DNA from: Bacteroidales bacterium
GTDB lineage: Bacteria > Bacteroidota > Bacteroidia > Bacteroidales > UBA10428
DNA length: 64,000 nt
Direction of reading: 5' to 3'
Assembly (NCBI GenBank): GCA_016938235.1
Contig: JAFGVA010000058.1
Coordinates: 62,001 to 126,000 of the forward strand
Every line of letters begins with the position of its first letter. The stretch's first letter is position 1. Of this stretch, positions 10,557 to 19,932 are shown piece after piece. The notes beneath the pieces were generated by a model. That model had not been told where the DNA came from. It saw only the letters and a list, made by a program, of their open reading frames with translations, and ran no database searches. A program made the translations under genes and the position numbers.

Positions 10557-11663
10557 CTATTCAATTTTACGGGTCAACTTTTTAACAACTTTGAATTTAT
10601 TAAAGAATTCTTTCGCAAATACCCTTAGGATAGTATAAATAGGGACAGCCAGTATCATACCGGGAATACCGGCAGTGCTGCCAGCTATCATAATAACCAG
10701 AAATATTTCCAAAGGGTGTGCATTCACGCTATTTGAAAAAATAAAGGGTTGAAAAACAAAATTGTCGGTTAGCTGAGCTGCAACAAAAACAATGCTCATT
10801 TTACCAATAAGGGGTAGCAGTTGAGAATAAAAATCGAGGTCGAGGTGTGTTGCAATTCCAAGAATTATACCTATTACCCCACCCAAAACGGGACCAAGAT
10901 ATGGTATAATATTCAGTGTAGCAGCAATTAACCCGATGAGGATGCTGTGGCTAAAACCAACACCAAATATTGTTAATCCGCAGGTTACAATGGTAAAGAT
11001 TCCTGTAACCTGAATCAGGATACCAATAAAATAGCGGACAAGTAACCGACGGGTAGAAGACAAGGCATGGCTAAAAGCTTCTACGTGTTTATCCGGAACA
11101 AGGGTCAGCAGAGATTCTGCAAACAGATTTTCATCGCGCAGGAAGAAAAAAGTAATAAAAGTTATAGAAAACAGCGCAAGAAATATATTTCCCAGGGTTC
11201 CTGCAATATTCGTAAAGAAATTAGTAAGAAATGAAACATTGAAAACAGAAAGAAGTTTATCATTTACAAACTGAACCACAGTAGATTCTATATTGCCGTC
11301 AACCTTATATTTAGCTATAACCGATTCTATATAGACAATAGGCTCATTTAAAGATGTAACAATACTTTCTGTATCGATTTGTGAAAGGTTACCAAGTTCA
11401 TGGGCTACCAGTGGTATTATAAAGCGGAAGAAGGCTATAAAACCCATCCAAATTAGTAATAGAGTCACTAAGGCCCGAATAGATATAGGGATCTTACGTT
11501 TTCTGATTTTTATGCTGCCCAGAATTTCCACAATTGGTCTGCCAATAAACGATAAAACGGCCGAAATAAGAATATAGGCAACCAGATTCGAAAAGTACCA
11601 GACAATAAAGCCTCCCAGGAGTACTCCAAGCGCAATTAGTATATACCGAAAAGTTTGATTCAT
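10557..11663 (-). CDS. AI-2E family (PerM-like) transporter
   Basis: Multiple TM helices, TLNIIPYLGPVLGGVIGIILG and PLEIFLVIMIAGSTAGIPGMILAVPIYTILRVF. Confidence 0.92.
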   Translation of the reverse strand: MNQTFRYILIALGVLLGGFIVWYFSNLVAYILISAVLSFIGRPIVEILGSIKIRKRKIPISIRALVTLLLIWMGFIAFFRFIIPLVAHELGNLSQIDTESIVTSLNEPIVYIESVIAKYKVDGNIESTVVQFVNDKLLSVFNVSFLTNFFTNIAGTLGNIFLALFSITFITFFFLRDENLFAESLLTLVPDKHVEAFSHALSSTRRLLVRYFIGILIQVTGIFTIVTCGLTIFGVGFSHSILIGLIAATLNIIPYLGPVLGGVIGIILGIATHLDLDFYSQLLPLIGKMSIVFVAAQLTDNFVFQPFIFSNSVNAHPLEIFLVIMIAGSTAGIPGMILAVPIYTILRVFAKEFFNKFKVVKKLTRKIE

Positions 11664-11892
11664 TGAAGCTTTTGTTTTACAGGCACTAAGATATATTATT
11701 CATAAACTGTTAACAAAAATTGGATTATTATTTCGATAAAAAAAGTATTGGTGAAGAATGGAAAACTATTTTTGTGTATTTATAGTTAGTAGCATAGATG
11801 TTACCGAATAGTAAATATTTGGAAGCATGCTTTATGCATTCAAAAGTAGTTGTTATTAGGTTAAAACTAAACGGAAATAAACTGATTAAAGG

Positions 11893-12687
11893 ATGAAACA
11901 ATATCTGGAATTACTGAACCACGTAATTGAAACAGGAGTTGACAGGACAGACAGAACAGGAACGGGTACAAAAAGTGTTTTTGGATACCAGATGCGTTTT
12001 AATCTGAAGGATGGATTTCCGATGATGACAACAAAGAAACTGCATCTTAAATCAATTGTGCATGAACTCTTATGGTTCTTAAAAGGTGACACGAACGTCA
12101 GATATCTGCAGGAAAATGGTGTAAAAATCTGGAATGAGTGGGCCGACGATATGGGTAATCTTGGTCCGATTTATGGATTTCAATGGCGATCCTGGACAGC
12201 AGACGGAAACAGACATATCGATCAGATTAAAAATGTTATTGAATCCATTCAGAAAAATCCCGATTCACGCAGGCATATTGTAAGTGCATGGAATGTAGGC
12301 GATTTGGACAAAATGGCCTTGCCTCCCTGTCATATTTTGTTCCAGTTTTATGTGGCTAACGGGAAACTTTCGCTTCAGCTTTATCAGCGCAGTGCCGATA
12401 TTTTTCTTGGAGTTCCTTTTAATATTGCATCGTACACATTATTATTAATGATGGTGGCTCAGGTTACCGGTCTTGAAGCATATGAATTTGTTCACACACT
12501 TGGCGATGCCCACCTTTACAGCAATCACCTTGAACAAGCCAGGCTGCAGTTGACCAGAGAACCAAAGCTGTTGCCTGCCATGAAAATTAATCCGGCAGTA
12601 AAAGACATTTTCAGCTTTACTTTTAACGACTTTGCATTGGAGAACTACGATGCTCATCCACACATAAAAGGGGCTATTTCTGTTTAG
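11893..12687 (+). CDS. thyA: Thymidylate synthase
   Basis: [51 protein letters not shown]. Confidence 0.99.
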   Translation: MKQYLELLNHVIETGVDRTDRTGTGTKSVFGYQMRFNLKDGFPMMTTKKLHLKSIVHELLWFLKGDTNVRYLQENGVKIWNEWADDMGNLGPIYGFQWRSWTADGNRHIDQIKNVIESIQKNPDSRRHIVSAWNVGDLDKMALPPCHILFQFYVANGKLSLQLYQRSADIFLGVPFNIASYTLLLMMVAQVTGLEAYEFVHTLGDAHLYSNHLEQARLQLTREPKLLPAMKINPAVKDIFSFTFNDFALENYDAHPHIKGAISV

Positions 12688-12711
12688 TAAGTTTTTAAAA
12701 CATTGAATTTG

Positions 12712-13215
12712 ATGGCAAAAACAATTTCAATTATAGTAGCAGTTGCCGAGGACTATGGCATTGGACATAAGAATCAATTACTCACTCATCTGTCGAATGA
12801 TTTAAAACGGTTCAGGGAAATTACAACCGGTCATCCCGTGATTATGGGAAGAAACACCTGGTTTTCTTTGCCTAACAAACCGCTTAAAAACCGCAAGAAT
12901 ATTGTTATTACTAATATTGAGAATGAAAAATTCGAGGGTGCTGAGGCTGTGTTTTCCATAGATGAGGCTATTGCACATTGTCCGGAAAATGAAGAAAGCT
13001 TTATTATTGGAGGGGCAATGATATACAGGCAATTCTTTACTATTGCCAACAAGTTGTATATAACCCGCATGCATAAAAAATTTGAAGCCGACACCTTTTT
13101 TCCGGAAATAGAAGAAGAACACTGGAAAGTTGAAAAAGAAAGTGAATTTTTCTACGATGAAAAAGCAGATTTAAAATATCAATATATTACCTTTAGCAGA
13201 AGGCAAGATGTTTAA
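12712..13215 (+). CDS. folA: Dihydrofolate reductase
   Basis: ATG at 12712 (MAKTISIIVAVAEDYGIG), VIMGRNTWFSLPNKPLKNRKNIVIT, FIIGGAMIYRQF. Follows thyA. Confidence 0.97.
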   Translation: MAKTISIIVAVAEDYGIGHKNQLLTHLSNDLKRFREITTGHPVIMGRNTWFSLPNKPLKNRKNIVITNIENEKFEGAEAVFSIDEAIAHCPENEESFIIGGAMIYRQFFTIANKLYITRMHKKFEADTFFPEIEEEHWKVEKESEFFYDEKADLKYQYITFSRRQDV

Positions 13216-13230
13216 CTAAATCTTCGAAAT

Positions 13231-13662
13231 ATGAAAACAAGTTTTATTTTTTTACTCACATTTTTATTTGCATTAAAAATTTCAGCCCAGGAGGAGTCAG
13301 TTCTCGGAGTATATTACAATACCGAAAAAACTTCCAAAATCAGGATTTTCAAAGCTACAAATGGCAAATTTTACGGTAAAATTGAATGGATGCAAAATCC
13401 TGAAAAGAAAGATGTAAATAATCCTGACGATGCTAAAAAGACCGATCCGATTATGGGTATGCTTATTGTTAAAGGTTTTGATTATGATGCAGAAGAAAAA
13501 CAATGGAACAATGGCACTATATATGACCCGGACAATGGCAAAACTTACGATTGTTTCATGTGGTTCGAAGATGGAGACAGCGAGATTCTGCATGTAAAAG
13601 GATATATCATGGGGATGAAGTTTGCCGGCAGAGAAGTGGAATGGACCAGAACAGAACTCTGA
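13231..13662 (+). CDS. DUF2147 domain-containing secreted protein
   Basis: Signal peptide, IRIFKATNGKFYGKIEWM, GTIYDPDNGKTYDCFMW, LHVKGYI. Confidence 0.85.
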   Translation: MKTSFIFLLTFLFALKISAQEESVLGVYYNTEKTSKIRIFKATNGKFYGKIEWMQNPEKKDVNNPDDAKKTDPIMGMLIVKGFDYDAEEKQWNNGTIYDPDNGKTYDCFMWFEDGDSEILHVKGYIMGMKFAGREVEWTRTEL

Positions 13663-13725
13663 TCTTTTAAGATTTCGTTAACCTCCCTTAACAGCGCGTT
13701 AACATTCTTTTATTCACAGCTGTAA

Positions 13726-13733
13726 TATATTTG
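13726..13733 (+). promoter_or_regulatory. Candidate Bacteroidetes -7 element (TATATTTG)
   Basis: Matches the TAnnTTTG consensus about 24 nt upstream of the ATG at 13758. No clear -33 element seen. Confidence 0.4.
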
Positions 13734-13757
13734 TTGTGAACAAAAACTTAAAAGATT

Positions 13758-14024
13758 ATGAAAAAATTAGTAATTGTATTATCAATAGTATTCTTTGCAT
13801 CCTTTGCTTTCATAGCATATGCTTCAGTTAGCAATAACAACTCAGTTGTAGAAAAACTAGACGAAAAACCTAAAAAAGAAGTTAAAAAAGGAGAGCAGAA
13901 AGAAGAAAAGGCAGAGGCTAAAACAGAAGAGAAGAAAGATTGCACTGCCGAAAAGAAAGAGTGCACTAAGACTGAAAAGAAAAGTTGCGGTGAAAAGGCT
14001 GAAAGCTCTTGCAGTAAAAAATAA
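13758..14024 (+). CDS. Small secreted/periplasmic Lys/Glu/Cys-rich protein of unknown function
   Basis: Signal-like N-terminus MKKLVIVLSIVFFASFAFIAYA, KE-rich linker and five Cys in the C-terminal half. Flanked by a promoter-like element and its own terminator. Confidence 0.65.
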   Translation: MKKLVIVLSIVFFASFAFIAYASVSNNNSVVEKLDEKPKKEVKKGEQKEEKAEAKTEEKKDCTAEKKECTKTEKKSCGEKAESSCSKK

Positions 14025-14042
14025 ATCAAACAAAATTTCAGG

Positions 14043-14070
14043 AAGCTGTCCCAAAAGGGCAGCTTTTTTT
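14043..14070 (+). terminator. Rho-independent terminator
   Basis: AAGCTGtCCC-AAAA-GGGCAGCTT followed by TTTTTTT. Confidence 0.85.
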
Positions 14071-14095
14071 ATGAATTTTAAAAAGAAAGAAATTA

Positions 14096-14103
14096 TACAT
14101 TTG
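14096..14103 (+). promoter_or_regulatory. Candidate Bacteroidetes -7 element (TACATTTG) for the flavodiiron gene
   Basis: Matches TAnnTTTG, 37 nt upstream of ATG 14140 and after the preceding terminator. Confidence 0.4.
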
Positions 14104-14139
14104 CATAAAACTTATTAATAAACGGTAATCAATAGAGCA

Positions 14140-15342
14140 ATGAGCAAAGGCATTTTAGAAATCAATAAAGATATTTTCTGGTTAGGCGCACTTGATAAAG
14201 AATTAGAGACTTTCGATATTGTTATGGAAACGCAATATGGAACAACATATAACAGTTACCTTGTTAATGCAGAGAAAAAAGCTGTAATCGACACGGTAAA
14301 AGAGAACTACAAGGAAGAATACCTTGAAAAGATAAAATCGCTTATAGATCCATCTGAAATTGAAATTATTGTTGTAAACCATACTGAGCCTGATCATTCA
14401 GGTAGTGTAGCCTTTTTACTGGAATATGCTCCCAATGCTACCGTATATGGAAGCAAAATTGCTATAAGTTACCTGGCAGAAATTGTGAATAAGCCTTTTA
14501 ATTCGGTTGCAGTAAAGGATGGAGATTCTGTTTCTTTAGGAAACAAAACCCTGGAGTTTATTTCAGCTCCGAACTTACACTGGCCCGATACAATATATAC
14601 CTATTTAAAGGAAGATAAATTATTGTTTACCTGCGATTCATTTGGCGCCCATTATTGTGATGAAGCCATGTTTGATGATCTGGTTGATGAAACGAATTAT
14701 GCCAAAGCCTTTGACTATTATTTCGATGTTATTCTAAAGCCTTTTAGTAGCTTCATGATGAAAGCTATTGACAAAGTTAAGGCTCTTGAAATAGCAGCTA
14801 TTTGTCCAGGTCACGGACCAATTCTGAGAAAGAATTGGACACGCGCTCTTGCACGTTCAGAAGAACTGGCCAATGAGTATATTGACTGTTCGGGATGTGA
14901 AGGCAATAATATTCTGGTCACTTATGTTTCGGCCTATGGTTATACAAAACAAATGGCCGAGGATATTGTAAAAGGAATAAAATCGGTAACCGACAGTCCG
15001 GTTGAACTTGTTGATATTGAAAATATATTGCTTGGCGAGTTGGAATCTAAAATCGTAAGAAGCAACGCGATTCTGGTTGGTTCTCCAACTATTAATAAGA
15101 ATACTGTGTTACCTGTTTACCGTTTGTTTTCGGTATTGACACCTTTGCGCGACAGGAATAAAAAAGCAGCAGCTTTTGGTTCTTATGGGTGGAGCGGGGA
15201 GGCTGTCGGACATATAGAAACCATGCTAAAATCGCTGGGATTAAATGTAGTTATAGATGGTGTTCGAGCTAAGTTTGCCCCGGCCAATGAGAAAGAAACC
15301 AGTTTAATAGAATTCGGAAAAGAATTTGCTGAAGCACTTTAA
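14140..15342 (+). CDS. FprA-family A-type flavoprotein (flavodiiron protein)
   Basis: HTEPDHSGS metal-site motif, APNLHWPDTIYTY, FGAHYCDE, CPGHGPI, and C-terminal flavodoxin domain VTYVSAYGYTKQMAEDI. Confidence 0.95.
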   Translation: MSKGILEINKDIFWLGALDKELETFDIVMETQYGTTYNSYLVNAEKKAVIDTVKENYKEEYLEKIKSLIDPSEIEIIVVNHTEPDHSGSVAFLLEYAPNATVYGSKIAISYLAEIVNKPFNSVAVKDGDSVSLGNKTLEFISAPNLHWPDTIYTYLKEDKLLFTCDSFGAHYCDEAMFDDLVDETNYAKAFDYYFDVILKPFSSFMMKAIDKVKALEIAAICPGHGPILRKNWTRALARSEELANEYIDCSGCEGNNILVTYVSAYGYTKQMAEDIVKGIKSVTDSPVELVDIENILLGELESKIVRSNAILVGSPTINKNTVLPVYRLFSVLTPLRDRNKKAAAFGSYGWSGEAVGHIETMLKSLGLNVVIDGVRAKFAPANEKETSLIEFGKEFAEAL

Positions 15343-15364
15343 CTGTTAAGAAATAAAATAGTAT

Positions 15365-15400
15365 ATATGAGTTCTCTGGTTTAAACTTAAGAGCTCATAT
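15365..15400. terminator. Inverted repeat, candidate bidirectional terminator
   Basis: ATATGAGTTCT...AGAGCTCATAT (one G.U pair) followed by TATTTTA, between convergent genes. Confidence 0.5.
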
Positions 15401-15463
15401 TATTTTAGTGCAATTTTAATTCTTTAATAGTTGCCGGTATTCAATTGAAATTAGCAACGGGGT

Positions 15464-18400
15464 TTAATTACATACAGTACGGTATTCAATATCGTTGCCA
15501 ATATAGGTATTCCACTCTTGTTGCGATAGCTGACGTACAATGAAATTACACATCTCATCGGCCATATTTTCAGCCTTAACAGGCCATCTGTAGATTAAAT
15601 TCTCATTATTACTCGATGTAATAAGCATATTTCCATCGGGACTAAAACTGAGTGAATTAACCCACGACTCCTGTTCTCTGATTTCAATTGGCAGATCATT
15701 CCAATCAGTTGCATTCCAGATTCGAACGACTCCATCCATACCCGAAGAAGCTATAAGCCTGTTATCTGGGCTGAAAGAGACAGCAAGTATTCTTGAAGAA
15801 TGAGCATTTATTGATTTTTGCAGATTTCCGCCAGCACTCAGAATCATTAAATTTCCATATTGGTCCGAGACTGCAATTTTCTCACTTTCAAAATCATAAG
15901 TAACAGCGGTTAATGGGCTTTTGTGGGTAAATATTATTTTACTTTGTTTGGTTCTAACATTCCATTCAATTAGCTGGCCATTATTAGTAGCGATTAATAC
16001 AGTTTTGCCATTTAGCGAAGTGCAGATATCATTTACGCCTGCTTGTTCCTGCAGAATTACAGTGCTTTCATCAACCAACAGATCCCAGTACTTTACTTTA
16101 TTATCGGTTCCTCTGGAAACCATAGCATTTCTTCCGGGGATAAAACAAATATCCAATACACTACCATCGTGTGCATCAAAAATTCTCGGGCGTTGTTCAG
16201 GCTGTAATGCATTTATCAGTTGTATTGTTCTTACCTCCAAACCTACAGCAATCCACCTGCCATCAATGGTCAGGGCAATGCAGGTATTTGCATCTTCGTT
16301 TGCAACAATTGAGACTGGAGTTGGTGTATTGTTTCTAAAACTCCATCTTTCCACATATCCTTCGTTATCGGAACTGTATAACAGATTTCTTGCCGGGTCG
16401 AAAAGCAAACAGGTAACAGAACCTTTCTGTCCTTTTAGCGTGTTATACTCCATCCCTTTAAGCTCGCGCAGGGCATAATAGAGGCCTCTGTATATTTCCG
16501 GATGGTTAATTTGTCCTCCATTTTCACGATTAATTAAATAGGCCTGGTAGGCTAATAAACCTGAAAGTTGTTTATCCGGAACCTGCAATGCTTTTAGGGC
16601 AACAGATTGAGAAAGCGTTATCATTCTTTTTTTCTTTTCCATCATTTTCTCAACTTCAAGCTTAGATAAGCCTTGTTGAGCTCTGATTGCCAGTTCCTCG
16701 GCCTGTTGTTTTTCCTGTTCAAACTGTTCGGCGTTTTTTTCTAATTCTGCTGTTCGCTGAGTAACCTCATCAATTAGCAGGTATGCCTGCTCAGTTTCTT
16801 CTTCCTGCTGCAGTATTTTCATTGTGCTGGCTTTCTCTAGAGAGTCTCTCTGGTGAAGTGCCAGTAACCTTTCATATTCCTTGACATGATATCCTCTTAC
16901 AGCAGTATCCTTCTCTGATTCAAGTATTTTTGCGTAGCCTTCGGCAAGTTCTTTTTGTTCGGTAGCTTCCAGGCTTAAATTATAGGTCCAAAACATGAGG
17001 GCAAAAAAGGCAATGGCAAAAAATCCCATAATTACAGCAAGCCTTCTTGTTCTGCGAAGTTCTCGTTTTTGAATCCTGACTTTAATTTCCTCCTCCTGCT
17101 GGAAGCGCTTTTCGCTGGTATTAAGATATACCATGGCTTTGTCAAACGCAATATTATAGCGTTTCGCCCAGGCACGGTTCGGGCTTTGATTTTTTTTCCA
17201 TGTACTTGCCAGGTGTAAATCAGGTGGGCGCATTAATCCTGTTCTGCCAATCTGGTATAATCCCGACAAATGCACTAAGCGTAAATACATTTCGGACGAT
17301 GCAGCCTCCTCATCAACCCAGTCTTTAAGTTTGTCCCAAACACGCATCAAACTTTCATGAGAAATATCTATTACAGAATCTTCGTTTAGCTCTATGCCAG
17401 CCGATGGGGTTAAGAATGATCTTCCAGGCTTTCGGAATACATTAATTACCTTAATTATTTCTGTTGGTTGTTTGAGAGAAAGCTCCGATATTTCTTTTAT
17501 AGTAATTGGTCTGCGTATGCCTTTCCCCTCTTTACCCTTGTCGGTGATTGACTTAAAAAAAACTTTGCATAATTGCCGTTCTTCATCATCCAGTTCATTA
17601 TAGGCTTCATTGGCGTGCAGCGAAAGGGCGTTCTCCAGTTTACCAGCCGACATATAATCGCGCATACTCAGCGGATTGTCGGGGGTATTGTTTTTAAGCC
17701 AGAATTTCCATGTACGCATTAGGGTATGCTGCAATACCGGCAACTGATCATTGTCTTTATCAAGATTATTAAGCAGGGTTTGCAATAAATTTGGCTCAAT
17801 TTCAACATTTGCTATCCTTAATGGGCCGGTTATAACATGCTCATAGTCTGTTCTTGTCATCAATGGAACCAGGTAGCTGCTTTTATTTATCAGTTGGGTA
17901 AGTCCATGAAAAACAGAACATTCTCCAATAAAATCGGAGCGCATGGTTATCACGATGTAAACTCTGGAATTGAGTTTTTTTGTGGTTTCCACCAGCAGGT
18001 TAACAAACTTTTCGGGATCATCGCCATGAGATTTAAGGGTTTTACGGCTTTCTTTATACCGGAATAATTCTTCAAACTGGTCAACAACAATAAGAAGGTT
18101 TTCATCGTTGGTGTGTAGAATTTGGTCGACAGCTTCACTTAACCCGAGCGAATGCCTCTTCAGTACTGCATAAAAGTAATTTATTACAGAGTCATCGGAA
18201 TCATCCTTCTGTTTTTCAGCATTTAGTTTTGCTATTCCTTTAGCAAGATTCCATATGGGAGTATTACCGGGGCGAATGGCTATTGTTTTCCAGTTAGTTC
18301 CTGCTTCGGGCATATACCCGCCGCATAATAACGGAATAACTCCGCAATAAATTAACGATGATTTACCGCTACCCGAGGCTCCGGTTATTACCGAGAATTT

Positions 18401-18535
18401 GTATCGTGATAAATAGTTAACTATTGTCTCGCTTTGACCTTCCCTGCCAAAAAACAAATGGCTCTCTTCCGGGTCGAAAGGTCTTAGACCAGGAAAAGGA
18501 TTTTGTAGATTTTTATGGAGATCAGATTGCTGCAT
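15464..18535 (-). CDS. nSTAND-type ATPase with TM segment, coiled coil and C-terminal seven-repeat WD40 propeller
   Basis: NPFPGLRPFDPEESHLFFGREGQ, Walker A VITGASGSGKSSLIY, Walker B NLLIVVDQFEELF, TM AVIMGFFAIAFFALMFWTY, about seven WD repeats (GHxxx...VRIWNA type), and the typical tail QLSQQEWNTYIG...YRTVC. Confidence 0.9.
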   Translation of the reverse strand: MQQSDLHKNLQNPFPGLRPFDPEESHLFFGREGQSETIVNYLSRYKFSVITGASGSGKSSLIYCGVIPLLCGGYMPEAGTNWKTIAIRPGNTPIWNLAKGIAKLNAEKQKDDSDDSVINYFYAVLKRHSLGLSEAVDQILHTNDENLLIVVDQFEELFRYKESRKTLKSHGDDPEKFVNLLVETTKKLNSRVYIVITMRSDFIGECSVFHGLTQLINKSSYLVPLMTRTDYEHVITGPLRIANVEIEPNLLQTLLNNLDKDNDQLPVLQHTLMRTWKFWLKNNTPDNPLSMRDYMSAGKLENALSLHANEAYNELDDEERQLCKVFFKSITDKGKEGKGIRRPITIKEISELSLKQPTEIIKVINVFRKPGRSFLTPSAGIELNEDSVIDISHESLMRVWDKLKDWVDEEAASSEMYLRLVHLSGLYQIGRTGLMRPPDLHLASTWKKNQSPNRAWAKRYNIAFDKAMVYLNTSEKRFQQEEEIKVRIQKRELRRTRRLAVIMGFFAIAFFALMFWTYNLSLEATEQKELAEGYAKILESEKDTAVRGYHVKEYERLLALHQRDSLEKASTMKILQQEEETEQAYLLIDEVTQRTAELEKNAEQFEQEKQQAEELAIRAQQGLSKLEVEKMMEKKKRMITLSQSVALKALQVPDKQLSGLLAYQAYLINRENGGQINHPEIYRGLYYALRELKGMEYNTLKGQKGSVTCLLFDPARNLLYSSDNEGYVERWSFRNNTPTPVSIVANEDANTCIALTIDGRWIAVGLEVRTIQLINALQPEQRPRIFDAHDGSVLDICFIPGRNAMVSRGTDNKVKYWDLLVDESTVILQEQAGVNDICTSLNGKTVLIATNNGQLIEWNVRTKQSKIIFTHKSPLTAVTYDFESEKIAVSDQYGNLMILSAGGNLQKSINAHSSRILAVSFSPDNRLIASSGMDGVVRIWNATDWNDLPIEIREQESWVNSLSFSPDGNMLITSSNNENLIYRWPVKAENMADEMCNFIVRQLSQQEWNTYIGNDIEYRTVCN

Positions 18536-18540
18536 ATTAA

Positions 18541-19932
18541 TTATTTCGAAAGTATTTGTAACAATTGTTTTTCGTCGGGTTGGTTATTTTCAATTGCAAT
18601 TATTTCTAAAGCATGGAGCCAGGGTTTGTATTTTTCGGTTAGCATGCTGCCTGCATATAATAGCACCATATTCTTAAAAGGCGAGTTCTTTCCCATTCCA
18701 ATAGCTTTTATAACATCACCAAGTTTGGTATCGAGCCATACCTGGTTATTGTCGGCAATTACAATAAGATTGTCGGTTTTTCGTAAGTTATTCAGGTGCT
18801 CAGTGTAGAAGTGTCCGCTTTTCTCATCGGTTTCAAAAAAAGAAACATTACTCATTTTGCCGATAATATCTTTTACTATTTTAGAATATTCAACATTATT
18901 AGAAACAATGTAATAGGTATTCTGCCTGTTATCTGGTTCTGCTTTATTAAAGTTATTCGAGGCAACAGTAAATTTGGTTGCCAGTAGCGCTTTGAATTCT
19001 TCCAGATTTGCTTCTATGATGAAGCTATTATCTGAAGAATCATCTTTTTTGAGCCTGTTAATAAACAATTGCTGTCGCGATTCTTTGATTTCCATATCGC
19101 CCGGAATCCATATGTAGCGCTGTTTATTTGGGTTGCTGGCAATATGCTCTCTTATTATTGAATTCTCAAATTCGGCGAAGGAGTATTTTTCGCCTCTCCG
19201 AACATTTTCGTATTTTCCGCCAACAGCCTGAATGATAAGCTGACAGCTTTCAAGTTCTTTTTTAATAATTTCCTGAGTGCTTTCAGACTGATCGTTGTAA
19301 TTAAAAACCGGCAAAACTTTGTATCCGTAGTAAAGCAATTCTCTTTTAATATCAAGCCAGTATTGTTTTTGCTCCTGAACGTAACTTCCCAGGTAAGCAA
19401 AGTTATGAACTGCTTTTTCTTCTTTAAGCAGAGTAGTGTCTTTGATATCGTAAACCAAATCCAGAACTACCGACCATAATTTTGTATCTTCTGAAGAGCT
19501 TTCGAATGGTTTTGCATTTCTGCCCCTTCCGGGAAAGTCAAAAAACTCATATGCAATTAGTTTTTTGAGTGTTTCAGGTTGTTCAATAATATCGTTTGGT
19601 TCGAGCAGCAGTTTAGAAAATCTCAGGGATTTATTTAATACTTGTTTATCTGAAAGTAGCGCTGTTTCTATTCCATTTAGGTTTTCTTTAACAACTTCAT
19701 TTTGATTTATACTGGAATCAAGTATAAGTAAATAATAATCGTTGATGTTATTTGTAATATGCAAAGCCTGTTCCAGGTTTATTTTTTTTATTGTTGTTCT
19801 GAATGTTGGGAAAAGAACTTTTTTGGCAGCAAAATCTAACGATTGTATGATGTCTTCGATAGCTTTCTTGTTGTTATCTGTTTCGAAAAGGGCAATATTT
19901 ATATTCATGTTATGTTGTTCCATTCCCTCCAT
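18541..19932 (-). CDS. DUF4062/TIR-like multidomain protein, partner of the nSTAND ATPase
   Basis: FAYLGSYVQEQKQYWLDIKRELLYYGYKVLPVF...CQLIIQAVGGKYE...FAEFENSIIREH...RYIWIPGDMEIKESRQQLFINRL. This pattern is typical of TIR-like domains fused or linked to nSTAND proteins. An inner ATG (MNINIALFETD) may be the true start. Confidence 0.6.
   Translation of the reverse strand: MEGMEQHNMNINIALFETDNNKKAIEDIIQSLDFAAKKVLFPTFRTTIKKINLEQALHITNNINDYYLLILDSSINQNEVVKENLNGIETALLSDKQVLNKSLRFSKLLLEPNDIIEQPETLKKLIAYEFFDFPGRGRNAKPFESSSEDTKLWSVVLDLVYDIKDTTLLKEEKAVHNFAYLGSYVQEQKQYWLDIKRELLYYGYKVLPVFNYNDQSESTQEIIKKELESCQLIIQAVGGKYENVRRGEKYSFAEFENSIIREHIASNPNKQRYIWIPGDMEIKESRQQLFINRLKKDDSSDNSFIIEANLEEFKALLATKFTVASNNFNKAEPDNRQNTYYIVSNNVEYSKIVKDIIGKMSNVSFFETDEKSGHFYTEHLNNLRKTDNLIVIADNNQVWLDTKLGDVIKAIGMGKNSPFKNMVLLYAGSMLTEKYKPWLHALEIIAIENNQPDEKQLLQILSK

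Noticed and set aside
13748-14054. Minus-strand Phe/Leu/Ser-rich ORFs (93 and 65 aa)
   Set aside because: Reverse reading of the Lys/Glu-rich small gene. Low-complexity artefact.
15921-16478. 185-aa plus-strand ORF inside the nSTAND gene
   Set aside because: Antisense to the WD40 region with no independent support.
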